Of a stretch of 57,557 bases of DNA, positions 8,815-21,939 are shown piece by piece (position 1 is the first letter of the stretch; each line of letters opens with the position of its first letter). Made by a program: the position numbers and the translations under genes. This DNA is from Halocafeteria seosinensis (Eukaryota; Sar; Bigyra; Bicosoecida): contig LVLI01000342.1 in assembly GCA_001687465.1 (NCBI GenBank), positions 1 through 57,557 on the forward strand. Reading direction: 5' to 3'. The notes beneath the pieces were generated by a model, which was given only the letters and a program-made list of their open reading frames with translations, did no database searches and was not told the origin of the DNA.

Positions 8815-11757
8815 CTACCGGAACGCCCTGTCGCTGGCATCAAAGCTGCTGGGATGCCTCCGTTGTAGACGGGCCGTCTGGGTGTCGTGCGCGGAAGGGG
8901 GCTCATCAGGAGCACCAGCTTCGTCGGGGACGGGGGTCTCCGTAACCCTACGCATACTTTGGGCTATAGACTCCATCCATGAGTTCGCTGCATTCCTGAG
9001 AATATTTATTTGATTAGCAAGAAGTGGCCTCCTTTGTGACCCGGCCACGTTTTCTGTGTGCTGACCACTGGCCTCTGATACTGCTTTGCTCTCTTGCGAT
9101 AAGCTCTGAGGGTGTTGGGCAGTTTGTGCTCTTCGCCGGTTTATATTCCGTGTCTGTGTATAATCCGTAGGAAGGTCTCTCACCACTGAATCACTGATGC
9201 TTGTGTCGCTACGAGAGTTCGATAGCCGTTCTGCTCCCCGACCCCGTTGCCGGAGACCCGACTGATTGCTAACACTGTTGTTCGTTTCTTGCTCAGAAGA
9301 ACGATGGTTCCCAGGATTAGATTCTAGGCTACTTGAGCTTGATGCGACGGCATCTTCAGCTGCGGAGCAGATCTCTGCCGTGCGATCTATCATCGAGTCC
9401 CGCTGGTTGTCTCGTCCAGGAACAACATGCCAGGTGGGAGCATTCCGTACGCTGCCAACACCAGAGACATGCGATCTACCAGCAGAACCTGCCGACGGTA
9501 TGAAGTACGAGTTTATCATTTGAGGACGATCGTTAAACGCGCTGACCGCGAAGGACCGTTCTCGTTGGTTTTGCTCGATTTGTTCCGCGGGTGGGGAAGC
9601 ACCCACCATCAAATTTGGCTGCGATGATGATCGCGCCCGAGCTGGGGGCATGGAGAGATCGCCAGCTGTGCTTTCCGTACCGCCGGTTGGGGACCGCAGA
9701 GTGCTGCCGTCACCCTCAGCAGTAGAACCTCTGCCGTTCCCGTCGAAATCGCTGGAAAAGGAATGCGAGGATTGGGGTGCGCTCCCTGCTCGGCCACGCC
9801 CCATTGACGTCGCCGTAGGTCGTGCACGACCCATCAGTGGAGCAACGGAAACGTTAAGACTAATTATTGTTGCATTATCAAGTCCACCAGAAGCCGGCCA
9901 CCGTCGCATTATTTGCCTGACTTCGGGCACCCTGGGAGTATTGAGAGTTACGGTCCGATCCATCAGCGCTGGTAGTTCGAAATTATGCCACAAATAGAAC
10001 ATCGTAAACACGACACACGAGAAGCAAGTGTACAGCGCCATGTAATGAAATCCAAAGGGGTATGTCAGATAGTAACAAAAAAAGGACATTAGAGATAGGC
10101 AGAAAACCTTTGGGAAAATGGATACACTCTGTAGGGTTCTGCAGGAGGCAACATTAAAGAATTCCGATAGCCATGTTGCAATGAGTACTAGAAATCCCAG
10201 AAGCTGATCTGCGAAGAATTCGAAGAGAAAGAATAGCACTCCTAGCATTATTGGAATATACACCAAGCTTTCCAGGGAGTGAACAACAAGCAGAGGTACC
10301 AGCGATTGTTGATGTTGTATGTGTCCCTGTAGTGCTAGAGTAAAGCGGAACATTCTTTGCTGTGTCTGCGCAAGCAGGAAGCTGACAAGACTCGAAACCG
10401 AATAAAGCAAAAACACAGCTGTAAACAACGTCCCGAATTTCAGCAGTAATGATGCCTCCAAATCATTCTCGATTCGCGCGAATTGTTTTGCTTGTTCAAG
10501 TGAGTACGTAACGCCACTTTGGCGGGAGAATAAGTAGCCTTCCCCCTCTACAGCTTGAATGACAGAATTAAGAACGGGCACATCAAACCCTAGATGATTA
10601 TCCAAGGCTAATGCTCCCACTATCGAAAAGAACACTCTCCATTCTCGCTGGATATAACGATGAAACAAGCCTTTCCAAGGATATGAGCTCCCTCTAGCCC
10701 TGTCGTCCGCTGTAGCTCCCATCCCCATGCAGAGCCCAGCCTCAGGCAAGGAAAAATTAATCCTACGGAGGGTCAAACTTCGAGCTCGCGCTGGATTCAT
10801 CGATAGGATACCTCGTTCGGGAGAGTACCAGAAAAGCATATCGCCGTTTGACGTTGAGGGACTAGCAGCATCCAGTTCGGCGAGCCACGCCCGATACGAG
10901 TCATTCGATTTTCGCTTCCCTTGGTGCTGGTAGCTGCTATGCTGCGCGTCCGATGAATGACCCGTAGAATCGGCTTTGTGACTCCTGTGAAGCGGTGCTC
11001 CGGAAGCACCGTTATACAGCTGAGTAACATATGAGAGTTTGTTTTCTGTTTTCTCTATAATATGCTGGAAATTGGACATATTCCGCCCTTTATTTTTGTT
11101 GTCTGACTCATCGTACTCGATCAAACGTCGAATGATGTGCCTCCATTCTGGAATCAACGACGAGCTTGCGGTCGCATTTGTATCTGTATTAGAGAGATAC
11201 TTATCCTTAATTACGCGTCGTAGCTCAGGGAGAACCTGGTTCCAATATCCACCAATCTGTTAAGTAATATCAATTTTGTGCAGAATGTAAGCGCAGGGTA
11301 GATTACGTTTTGCCAAGGATAGTATCGGCTTACCCTAATTTCAATCACATCAATATCAGCCACCGACAGATGCCTCGTGCCCGCCACGTTGGACATGGTG
11401 AAATTGTCGATGCTCGATTGAAGAGCCTTTGCAAGACAGTTTGGTTGCGACGTTTTCGACACATAAAGTGAGTGTAAAATCCAGAAGAGGATGATGGTGC
11501 ACAGCACGTGGACGAAGCCCCCATAAAGCAGTAGTCGCCGAACCTGGAGAGAAGAAAGCAGGATTAGAAGTCACGTCCCGTTCTCCTCTTCACCTACCAA
11601 TTGGTAGAAGGAACGTACCTTGGCAGATAGCGCTTTTGCCACGAACCGCGAAACGCGGTAATGCAACCTGAAATAAGTCTGCGTACACGAATAGAATAAA
11701 GGAATACCAAACACGCGGTTTGTTCCGAAGTTGCTCCCATACCTGCTCGATCTCCAT
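8815..11757 (-). CDS. TMEM259: Membralin (TMEM259), ER multi-pass membrane protein
   Basis: Four exons on the minus strand: 11757-11743, 11678-11619, 11543-11334, 11256-8815 (908 aa). A transmembrane segment near residues 33-50 precedes a lumenal region starting at 'NCL'. The diagnostic membrane core comes later: 'LLLKFGTLFTAVFLLYSVSS', 'FTLALQGHIQHQQSLVPLLV', 'IPIMLGVLFFLFEFFADQLL', 'YPFGFHYMALYTCFSC' and the closing 'FELPAL'. These match the membralin family, which acts with ER E3 ligases in ER-associated degradation. The last about 400 residues are serine-rich and disordered. The first exon (MEIEQ, 15 nt, then a 64-nt intron) is inferred from splice sites and phase. An alternative reading straight through that intron stays open but has no ATG. 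Confidence 0.88.
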
Positions 11758-12288
11758 TTCAGCTCCCTAAAGCTTCTTCTCCTGAACGATTTGAAAGTTT
11801 CAGGTACACCGTCAAGGGTGTTGTCTCCTTAAAGGGGCTTAGAGCGTATAGTTAGTTCCCCGTCCACTTCCACGCTGAGATTCCTCTGCACAAGCCAAGC
11901 CAAGTTCGCTCATGCTTTCCACTGGTTCCCAGGTGCGCCAGCAGAGAGACACAACAATTCAACAAATATCCGTAAAGAAGGCTTTGGGGGGTCGGTTTTT
12001 CACCGCTAATTGTACAATGCCTGTATTGTCTTCATTTCTGCTTCTACCCCGGGTGAAGTTGAAGTTTTCCCCCAGAGGTGTGGCTGTCAATCTTTTCGTC
12101 GACATAGACCGTGCAATCTTTTGTGAGCTTTTTCCCCAGGAGTGGCAGGGACACTCTCAAGGGGAACACGTAGGGGAACAAAAAAGGTGGTGATTCCTTG
12201 GAGGATGGTGGCCAAGTATAATGATGATATCTACCTAGATTTGACCATTTCATTGACCGTTCCAGAAATATACAGAATCTAAGCAACA
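11758..12288. promoter_or_regulatory. Divergent intergenic region between membralin and DLAT
   Basis: These 531 bp separate two genes transcribed away from each other and must hold both promoters. A 94-codon plus-strand ORF (11912-12193) lies inside but has no recognisable similarity and is probably leader sequence. I see no clear TATA box or other defined element. Confidence 0.5.
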
Positions 12289-14106
12289 ATGCTAAGACTA
12301 CAGTCTTTCCGCAAGTTATTTTCCAAGGCCCTGCGTACCTCTCGAAGGAAGGCAATAGAGAGGAAAGGGATATGGACTCGAGCTGAACCAGGCATTTCTG
12401 GTGCTTTACAGCCATATAAGACCACTATAACGACGTTCCCAGGAGGAAATGGCCCGTCGATGCGTTCTTCACAGACACTCGGAGGTATCCGTGGCTTCTC
12501 CTCGTTACCCTCGTATACACCTGTGAAAATGCCGGCATTATCCCCCACCATGCAAAAGGGCACAATTGCCTCATGGAAGAAGCAAGAGGGGGATCAGGTT
12601 ACTCCGGGTGATCTTTTAGCAGAGGTACGTTGTTGTCCACATTCGGGGCTGATCATGCCCTTTGGAATGCTGTTTTATTTCGCTACCCACAGGTGGAAAC
12701 GGACAAAGCTACCGTGGATTTCGAGTGCCAAGACGAAGGATACCTGGCCAAAATATTAGTCCCCGAAGGAACCGCAGATGTACCCTTAGGAAAATTAGTA
12801 GCTGTGATGGTTGAGGATGAAAGCGACGTTGCTGCCTTCAAAGATGTATCCGCTAGTGATCTTGAAGCAGAAGTAGAGGGAGGTTCAGCTCAGCAGGAGG
12901 CAAGCAGTGGTGCAACGCAAGAGCAAGCTAGTTCTGGTGGGCAAGCAGAGAGTGCACCTCAGCAGACGTCTTCCCAGCCTAAGCAAGAAACCGCTCCTAC
13001 GGGTTCTCAGCCTTCCACGCCCCAGCAAGCAGGCGGTGGCAGTGCAGAAGAAGGCAGACGTGTGTTCGCTTCGCCTCTAGCGCGAAAAATTGCACGTGAG
13101 AGCAACTTATCGATCAATCGCCTAGCGGGAAGAGGCACCGGCCCTCATGGAAGAATTATACGAAGTGATGTTGAAGATTTTCTAGCTACTGGGGAAGCAC
13201 AAACTATCGAAGCTGTTACCCCTAGCGGAGACGCTACACCTCTTAGAGCCGCACCGTCTGGGGAGCGTCCATTTGTGGATGTTGGAATCACTGATTTGCA
13301 ACGCCAGTTGGCACAACGACTCACCGCATCTAAGCGAGACGTACCGCACTTTTACTTAACATCTGAGATATCATTGGACAGCTTGCTTCAATTGCGGGAC
13401 CGACTTAACAGTAAGCTTGGAGGGGACCGGGAGCTTTCTTTGAATGACTTTGTTTTGAAGGCAGCCACTCTTTCTATGGATAAAGTCCCCGAAGTAAATG
13501 CGTCATGGTTGGATGAAGGGTATATCCGATTTTACGAATACGTCGATATTAATTTGTCCATGGCCTCGAGTGAGGGGACAGTAGCACCCGTCATTCAAGA
13601 TGCCCACAGTATGGGTCTCACCGGCATAAACAAGGAAATCTCCAGCTTGCGGGAGAGGGTTGATGAAGACTCCCTACAAAGCCAGCACGTAGATGTAAGC
13701 TTAATGTTAGAGAGTACCCTGTTACTTACATTGGTTATATGTCGCCATATTTCCCGCAGATTGGAACGTTCTCGGTGGTGAACGTTGGAGCTTACGGAGT
13801 CAGGTCGCTTAATCCGATTATAACAACACCGCAAGCCTGTGCTTTAGGTGTTGGCGCTGTTACCGAAAGAATTGTACCAAACGATGGTGGTAAGTCAAGA
13901 ATATTTTTCTTTTTCCTTCAACACTGTCCCTTAACTGCGTATTTGTCATTTTTACAGGCGACAATCAAGAGCGCCCATATAAGGTGGTTACCGGCGTTAA
14001 TGTAACACTGTCATGCGATCATCGCGTCGTTGACGGGGCAGTTGGCGCTCAGTGGCTTCAAGTCTTTAAGAATTACTTAGAGGATCCTGAAACCATGTTA
14101 CTGTAA
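12289..14106 (+). CDS. DLAT: Dihydrolipoamide acetyltransferase, E2 of pyruvate dehydrogenase, mitochondrial
   Basis: Four exons: 12289-12624, 12693-13694, 13760-13889, 13958-14106 (538 aa). The N-terminus is rich in Arg, Lys and Ser with no acids in its first 20 residues, as in a mitochondrial presequence. One lipoyl domain follows (about 77-155) with lipoyl lysine K117 in '[10 protein letters not shown]'. After an Ala/Gln/Ser linker comes a peripheral-subunit-binding domain (about 235-277, '[20 protein letters not shown]'). The acyltransferase core fills the rest, with the catalytic 'DHRVVDG' motif (His511, Asp515) and '[11 protein letters not shown]'. E2 transfers the acetyl group from lipoyl to CoA. 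'MPALSPTM' around the lipoyl start and the overall make-up favour PDH E2 over the 2-oxoglutarate or branched-chain enzymes. A single lipoyl domain is normal in many protists. Confidence 0.93.
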
Positions 14107-14762
14107 GGTGAACTGCATGACTAACATCCCAGTTAGATTACCAAACTGAATATACCGGAGTAGCAGATTGATAAATGTAAAATAAGTCCGTTCACTTTCC
14201 GTAATCTGCATTCACTAATGATGCCCGGACCCCGGGAAATACTGACAATATCCACAGTCAACCCACAGGGGACTCAAAGAAGGTGCTTGTTTATCTCCGC
14301 TTGATTTGCAAGAAAGTGGCTTTAATACCCATTTGTGTGTCTATGGATGCGTGCATACGACGCGAAAATCAGTGATACTATTAAGATCTTTTCGTGTGAG
14401 CCAACGAGGCATACCTGTTCCGTAGCACCCTAGAGCTCTTCCAACACACCAGCTTATGGTTATTCCATTGAGGCTTTGACATTATTTCTGCTTCTGTACT
14501 ACAGTATTGAGTCGTAAGTAAGGATCCTGTATGTGTATATCGACACTTGCACGTTGCCATCAACCATGAGCAACGTAACAGTATTTTCGGTGGAGGGTGT
14601 TGGAGCAGATGCACATATACTAAGTTGCTGACAGCCTAGTGCTGTTTCTGTCGCTTTTTATGCATGGCATTGTTTAATTCCTGGGCCATGAAAATCTAGT
14701 TAAAGAATTGTGGCACTGTTACGTTGCTTTATGCAGAGAGAAGTTGAAGCACTCTTTCCCCC
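14107..14762. other. Intergenic region, no gene seen
   Basis: About 650 bp between two plus-strand genes. Frames are broken, with only a short minus-strand ORF (14381-14614) lacking any recognisable feature. It presumably contains the 3' end of the E2 transcript and the promoter of the downstream giant gene. Confidence 0.5.
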
Positions 14763-17700
14763 ATGGCTGATTCAGGGGATGCTCCTCCAGGTCTGGAGCC
14801 TATTTCAGTACCGAAAGATGGGACCGATACTCCTCCCGGTACCGAGGGTCGTGCAACGGGTGAAAATAAGCCGGAAACTACTGCGAATACTTTGCCGCCA
14901 CCTCCACCTCCGCAGAGTGGTCTTCCTCCTCCACCTCCTCCTCATCTATCAAAGAGCCATAGCACTGCCAAAGGTGAGTTCCAAGGTTTTCATGCATTTT
15001 CGGTTGATCACCCGAGCTTCGACTGCGGCAACGTGGGATACTGGCTGTGTACTTGTCGGGAAGCCAGGGATTGCGACTTGGTAGCAACTTACGGTTAGGT
15101 TAACGCGATTCCAGCCTGGCGTCGCCTGCCCGGAGGCGTCAGGCGACAAGGTTTCTAAGGGGTTGATGACGTGCAAGTGCCAAGTGAACCCCTTCCCTCA
15201 GGAGACGCATAAGGCGCAATTGGTACCCTTGAAACTTATCACGTATGTTGGATGGTGCATGAGTTTGGTCGAACATGGGGAGAAAAAGAGCGCGTAGTTA
15301 AGCGATTAGATGTTTTTGTCAGCAAAGGCATTGCTTGTACAACGCGTATTAAAGGTGTTCATCAAGTGAACGACTTGTTTGTGTGTGATTCGGTGCAGAG
15401 AAAAGGAAATTTAGCTTGCCGCCACCTCCAGCTGCGGCAATTTCCAGTAAAACAAGCATACCTGGAAGCACTTCCATTTCAACCCCCGAGGTCTCAACCA
15501 CAGTAGCACCAACTAGCTCCGTGGAACCTCTTGAATCTACTGCAGTAGACAAAACCACTTCGGCTAGTGCATTGGCTTCAGAATCTTTGACTACGGATCC
15601 GGCAACCACTGCTGTTGGTGGAGAGGAAGAGAAAACCGTCGAAGAAGCTCCTAGTACTGCTGGAACGCAAGAAACAACGCAGGCAGCCACACCTTCTGCT
15701 ACTGTGCAGGCGTCAGCTTCTGTTTCTGCATCAACGGAAACATTGGCCCTTTCCGCGAGTACAACGACGACTTCAACTATTGCTGCGGAACAGCCGGAAG
15801 AGAAAGGAAACCAGGAAGCTGCTGAAACCGCGGAAACTGAGAAGGGAGGTGCTGGTGCTGAAGGAAGGCAACTTCCGAGGGACGGGTTGGAGACAAAGAA
15901 AGAGACTGTACAGGAAGCTTCATCCACGGGTCACGAAGAAACATCGAAGGGTGTCGACTTCAGTAAGGCGTCTTCACCCACCGGAGCGACACGATCATCC
16001 GGCAATTCTGAAATTGGGGAGAGCATTGAGGCGCCAAAGGGTGGGCAGCAGTACTTCTCTGGATCTAGCGAAGAATCGGTAGCATCAACATACCAGGGTG
16101 CATCAGTACAGTCAGCGACTTCAACGGAGCTCTCCGGCTCTGTAACAGATAAAAAGACAGAAAGTACAGTAGTTACTTCCCCAGAAGGGATCTACGATCA
16201 TTCTGAAGCACTAGCTGCGGACGTAGAAGTAAGCAACACCGTTTCGTCAACCGAAAGAGCAAGTAAAGGTAAGTCCGCTTGCGAACTCCCGCGCTCACTC
16301 ATATGCTGCATACCAGTGAACTTCTTGTTTCAGAGAAAGACGAGAGGGGAAACGCCATCTTCGCCAGCGAAACAATTGTTAAGCCCCAGAACAACACCAC
16401 TAACACTTCTGGTGAAACTCCAAGCCTGCGTTCGAATACCCCGTCTAGTGCCACGAAGGACAACGTTTCGAAGAACTCGTCTAGCGATAATAAGCAGAGT
16501 CCTGAAGAAAAGAAACTATCCCTACAAACTGGTAAAACGAGCACACTCAAGAAAGAGTGTGAATTCAGTCCCCAATCCAGCGTAGGTGCTTCTAAGACAC
16601 AGGAAGCTCAAACCAAGAGTGGGCGGCTTAAAGACGAGAAGCAGTCCAATCCATCAGCGCACAAGGGAGCTACGTCCAACGCAACGAAGTCTCCGAAGTC
16701 GGTATCGTTTGCATTTTGGCAACAGCCTCACACCAATAGCAAGCACACCATGGACGAATCCACTTCACCAAGAGTAGATGGTGAGACTCGCACCAATGCC
16801 GTGGATGGAGACGAAAGTACTTACGTCCACGTGCCGTCTCAAAACACTCTTCCACTTGCGGGGTCGTCCAGAAACCGGGCGAAGCAAGAAGCAAATTCGT
16901 TCACTCCAAAGTATACGAAGCCGCTGTCCAGTGGGCAAACTGTAGAAAAGGAACCTTCTCATACCACAGGTTCCGCGTATCCAAGTGGCACCTCTAAGGA
17001 ACAGCGTGTCTCTGGCAGAGCATTGGCTGCGAACGATCAGACAGACCGGACATACATCGACAAGAGCGTGCTCTATGTCCTTGCGGACGCAGTTGTTAAA
17101 GGCACTCTATCTGAGCTCGGCCCTAGTTTTAGCGAGAAAATGAGGGCCGTGGCAGCGGATCAGTCGTTAATGAAGCAACTAGCAACAATAATATTGATGA
17201 AACAGCAAGGCAGCACTGGAGACAAGACCAGCGGAACCGGCGACAAAGTCCAAACGTCGTCCTCCCTGGAGAGTGAAAGCCTACCAAAGAATCAGCATTC
17301 AGGAAAGCCTGAACGAAACCAGGGCACTTCTTCGAATTTACAGCAAGAACTCCTACAGGGTAGCGACTCCTCTGACCTGTTAGAACTGGTTACTTCGAAG
17401 GGTACCAAAGTGACTATGAACTCTGCTACCGGTGAATCGACACCTCCTTTGAACGATCTGACGACGCCGGAGCTGGCGGAAGTTCGTCAAGCACTATTGG
17501 AGACGCTATCGAACAAAGTTGCACGCGGAGAGATTTCTCTCTCTGGAGCTGACTTGTATAGCAAACAATCGGATGTTGACGCTGTTCAGACTATTACGAA
17601 GTCCCTTTCGCGGGGTGGTACCGCCGAATCTCATGTCCAATCTCGGAACCGGAAAAGCCCCCGCTCTAGGAGTTTGGGAAAGGCCAGTGCAACAACTTCC

Positions 17701-20700
17701 TCAAATCATGCGGGTAAAAGTAAGCTTAGCTCTGGGCACAGACTTGATACGCGAGACGAGTCACCAGCTCAAACGAAGCGAGGAAAGAGCCCTCCATCCA
17801 GGAGTTTGAAAGAGCGTGGCGGCCACACGCCTTCAAGCCGCGTGCGGAGGAGCGCTAGCCCGCCAGCTAAGAAACTTACCACCCCTAAAAAGCACAGTAC
17901 ACAAAGAACGGCATCAGAACGGCCGCAAGCCGCGGGATCTGCCCGAACGCCTCAAAGAACACCTTTGAAACCTAAAGCACATGCCAAATCCTCGGGAGGA
18001 CCTACTCCGCAGCAGAGCAACAAGGGCTCATCCTCCCGGAAAGCTGTCCAAGTTGACGATTTGGCTACAGGGTCCCGCGAAGCGCTGTTAAGGCACGTTC
18101 CGGAGGAATCCAAGCTTTCGATAGGTCCTGAGAGTCAGAATGATAGCCGGACAAGCGCGAATGTGGATCATGAAGAGCTGGAGAAAATGGACAAACAGCT
18201 ATCTACAGAGCATGAGCTACGTGAATCCGACAAAAAAGGCAAATATCGTGGGGTGTCTCCTCAGCGTAGGGTGCACAAGAACGAAGAGTATCACGGAAAG
18301 TTTCGCTCAACAAAAGATCGAGGAACTGTTAGTCCCCTTCGAGTCCGTCCTATCTCCAAAGCAACTACTCCTTCTCCTGGAGAAAATGGAGGGACGTCTG
18401 ATGATGCTCGTACCGCGCATCCTATCTCCCAAGCACCTGCTCCTTCGGGAGACGATAAAGGGACATCCGATGATGCCCGTGCCCGTAGGGAGCTCGCTAC
18501 ACTGTCTCCTGATAACTTTCCAAAACGGAAAACAGAGAACCAGGACATCCCAGTTTCGTCTACTTCAGGAAGCCGAGTAAAGGATGTTGACAGCATTGCA
18601 GCCACAGTGCCTGCACCTCGGCGGCCGGCACCTTCTCCCGTATCTACAAGTTCAGTCGCACATGTACCGCAGACAGTGTCCATTGGGATCATACCAGCAA
18701 GTGAAGGCACTGGCTTGTCACCGCGGCCTCGTCCTCCTGGTAGCGGTCCTAGACCCAGGCCATCTATTGACCCCTCTGGTCCACGCTCTGTTCCCGGAAC
18801 ACCAGGATCTGGCTCGGGTAGTCCCCGTCCAAATCCTCCTCGTGCTGCGCCGAGGCCTATCCCCGCGGGTCCTCGGCCACAGCCGGGTCCTCGTCCCTCT
18901 GCCAGAGCAGCTGGGCCTCGGCCGACAACAACGCATGCCGGTGAGACAGGGCATCCATCGAGTCCACCTGCTGCGCAAGGAGGTTTTCTGGCGGAACTGA
19001 AGCAGAAAGGAAGCTCTGCTCTTAAGAAGCGCTCGAAATCGAAGAATGCTAGTAATACCACTACCCCTAGTCTTGCCACGTCTGCCACAACTGTCACTTC
19101 TTCAGCTGCATCTGCATCTAATACAGCGGAGAACAATTCGAGTGATACGGAAGGTATAGTTATTACGGTTACCGGCCCCGAAGGACCGCTGGAGGTTATC
19201 ATGAAGCCAGACGGTTCCTTCCTTCCAAGAGATAAGCCGAAGGAGGACTCGCCAGCCGCAGTGACTCGTGCGTATAATAACGGCGACTTCACTACGGCCT
19301 CAGAGCGAGACCGTCCCCATAGTGGAAATCAGGAGCAATCTAGCCCCAGCGAGGATCATGCTAAGAGTTCTTCGGAGCCTTCAACGCGCGAAAAGGCTAA
19401 GAGAAAAAGTAAACCGAAGGAAGCTCCTCCATCGGGGCAGCTAGGTGGTTTCATGTATTTCCGCAATTCTGATTTTGAGAGTCGCTTAGCCTCGGGAGAA
19501 CCTCACTCTCCGGATAACCCTCGTTATTGGGTGGGCTGCGTGGCTGAAATCATGATGAACGGCTACATGAGGCTGCATTGGCATCGGGAAATGTCCCTGA
19601 AGAGCGGCATTTACATTCCCACCAACCATTTTTTTACGGAGAGAGCATCTGTTCTCAAACCAATATATAGGGCTGTTCGGCTAAAAGAGAAGAAAGCGTG
19701 GCAAATTGATCCCGTGGTGGAGGATGAGGAGGACACGAGTGTAGTTACTTCTACGGTTCCAGATACATCCGTAGATAATTCGAAGTATACAGAGACGCCA
19801 CTGGAGAGCCTCGGAAATACTCCTAAACAAGAGTCGACGAGTCGTGGTCAACTTGAGCCAACCGGTAGTAGTCAAGAAAAAGTGGGAACGCAGCAGACGA
19901 AGAAACAGAAAGTGCAGGTTTCGCCGGGTCAATTTGTAATTCTGAATAACTCAATGTTTACCCCCGAAGAACACTCCGTTTATCTGCCCAAGTACTGGAT
20001 CTGTCGCGTTGCTCGGATCAACTCCTCAGCAGTTGATGGATCTCCGGCCGAATTACAACTGCAATGGTTTCGTGAGACTGAATTGGGTAGTAAGACGTTT
20101 CAACCTACTCCGAGCTTCTTCGATGAAGACGCCAGTCTCGTTTGGCCACTACCAGGTGGCGATTTGGTGTATGATTCTAAGGAGCGACTTTGGGTGTCAA
20201 CGTTCGAAGGTCCAATGGAGATCCCAGCAGAGGACGATTCCCCTGTAATCAACTCGGTGAACTCAGATTACAATACGTCGACAGCTCCCCAACAACAAAC
20301 ACATGCCACATCAAGTCACCGTACTCACTTACAGCCGTCAAAGCAAGTGGAGAAACAAGAAACTCATTCCGATGTTGATAGGAACACCGCCTCTCAAAGC
20401 AGTAAGGTGGCTTCTGCGGAAAACACAAACGCAACAGAGCATACAGCACGGCAGCCAGACAGCTCTGCATCCCGTGTAGACCAGGGTGTTGCAGAAAGCT
20501 CAGCTGACTACGAGCTGAGCTCTACTACACCACCAAACCGTGGAGACAGCACATATCCTGGGGATGTTGTCGCTATTGAAGAGGAACCTTTTGAGCCGCG
20601 AGTTGGACATTTTGCGTTTACACCCAATGCGCAATTTGACGGCCGTAAGTCAGAATCAACAACTAACCCTAGGTTTTTCGTTATGCGTATTGATGAGTTG

Positions 20701-21939
20701 ATTGAGCGTGAAGACCGCCCCGTGGACGTTCCCGGAGGAGGGGCTTTTGCTAGATTAACTTGGTTCAAGCAAACTGAAACTCGAGGAAGGGACTTTGTTG
20801 CCACTAGGCACAAGTTTGATGAAGCAGTTACTGTACTAAGACCTCTACCGGACATAAAGTTTAAGACCCAAGCGGCGGATGGTTCGCCAATCTATACCCT
20901 GGAAGGCCCGTACAATACCTCTGCAAGGTTTTCACCAGCTCCTTCATCTGCGTTGGCATCGTCCTCCAGAGCTACGGATACCCGGAAGGGCACAAGCCGT
21001 GGATCGACTTCCACGCCGTATCCCGTCAGTACTGCTGGCGGTGAACGTAGCGATAGGCTTGCATCGACTCCTACATCCGCAGTGGCAGCTTCTTCGAAGG
21101 CTTCGGACACTCCGACCAATAGGAGCAATCAGGAGCCGGTCTCTGGCCCGTATCGTGCCAATGCACCCACTAATCAAAGTCGTGTCCCCCCATCGAGTAA
21201 TGGACCTCCAAGCCAACCAGCGCCGCAAACTCTACAAGGGGCTTCCAATTCCGGTTTTGTTGTAGAACCTGACGACGAAGACGAGGAGTTTGAGGACACT
21301 GAACCCTTCCCCCGGTACATTAAAGCACTTCCAAGGAAAATCGAGTTGACTAAAGCTGTGTCGCCCAATCTGAATTTGTATATTCTCCTTAAACTGGCAT
21401 ATGCGTCGAACACTAAGACGAAGGTCAGGAAGGGCTCCGTTGCAGTATCAGGGTGCTCTACGTCAAAGCCTAGTGCTGGCACATGGAATTTGGATCCTAA
21501 ATTGTTCCAGTGGCATGTTATGTACGACCCGAATGAAAAAGGGAAACCAAAGACTGCTACACCTAATGCTTTGGCGGTGCAAATATGGGATGCCGGAACC
21601 GAATCTGGGGGAAGCAAAGACCCAGTAGCAGCGGGGCATACGTTCATCGCCACCGGCATCCTGAACCTAAGCACCAAGGGCGGTGTTTCCTTGGTGACTT
21701 CACCTTACATTTTACCAGAAGTGGAGAACTATGTTCCGGGAGAAGTTAGCCCTCCCCAAGGTCCTTTCCCATTGGATGATGCTCTTGATGAAGTGTTTGA
21801 CAAACCATATGTTTCCCAAGAGCCAGTGGCCGTGGATGTTAGGCAAGAGAAGAACGGCCCTCCTGTTGGGAAGGCATACATAAACGCTTGGATAATTGAC
21901 GACGCACTTCCGGATGAAGAAAGTATAGAGGGACAATAA
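14763..21939 (+). CDS. Giant disordered protein with three related domains and a C2-like C-terminus; unknown function
   Basis: Three exons: 14763-14973, 15399-16268, 16334-21939 (2,228 aa), joined in matching phase 1; intron 1 is 425 nt. Residues 1-1390 are low-complexity, rich in Ser, Thr, Pro, Lys and Arg, with polyproline stretches near 50-60 and a Pro/Arg/Gly-rich block near 1157-1225. I see three related domains at about 1397-1490, 1557-1654 and 1783-1888. Each has the pattern G-x-F...N-x-x-F...PR/K-[YF]-[WF], a hydrophobic strand with 'V-x-x-I', 'L-x-W-[HF]-[RK]-[EQ]', and then a '[FK]-F-x-E' followed by 'L-x-P' block. Examples are 'PRYWVGCVAEI' and 'LRLHWHREM'-like versus 'PKYWICRVARI' and 'LQLQWFRETE'. 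They faintly resemble BAH-type beta domains, which is a guess. Residues about 2025-2190 ('LPRKIELTKAVSPNLNLYIL') look like a C2-type beta sandwich. No transmembrane segment is seen. AATAAA overlaps the stop codon. Confidence 0.8.
15121..15147. other. Perfect 8-bp inverted repeat in intron 1 of the giant gene
   Basis: GTCGCCTG and its exact complement CAGGCGAC are separated by 11 bases inside the unusually long first intron. As RNA this would form a strong GC-rich hairpin. It has no T-run and no known motif, so the role is unknown. Confidence 0.5.

Noticed and set aside
11619-11821. Open frame running through the first intron of membralin, which could extend its N-terminus
   Set aside because: It has no ATG before an upstream stop, whereas splicing out 64 nt gives an ATG start in phase. 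Kept as a noted alternative only.
11912-12193. 94-codon ORF in the membralin/DLAT intergenic region
   Set aside because: No recognisable features, overlaps the promoter and leader of the E2 gene; probably chance.
15349-15927. 192-codon minus-strand ORF over exon 2 of the giant gene
   Set aside because: Val/Ala/Ser-rich shadow of a Thr/Ala/Ser-rich coding frame.
18291-19292. 333-codon minus-strand ORF opposite the giant gene
   Set aside because: Gly/Pro/Val-rich composition follows from the Pro/Arg/Ser codons on the plus strand; no domain and no separate evidence.
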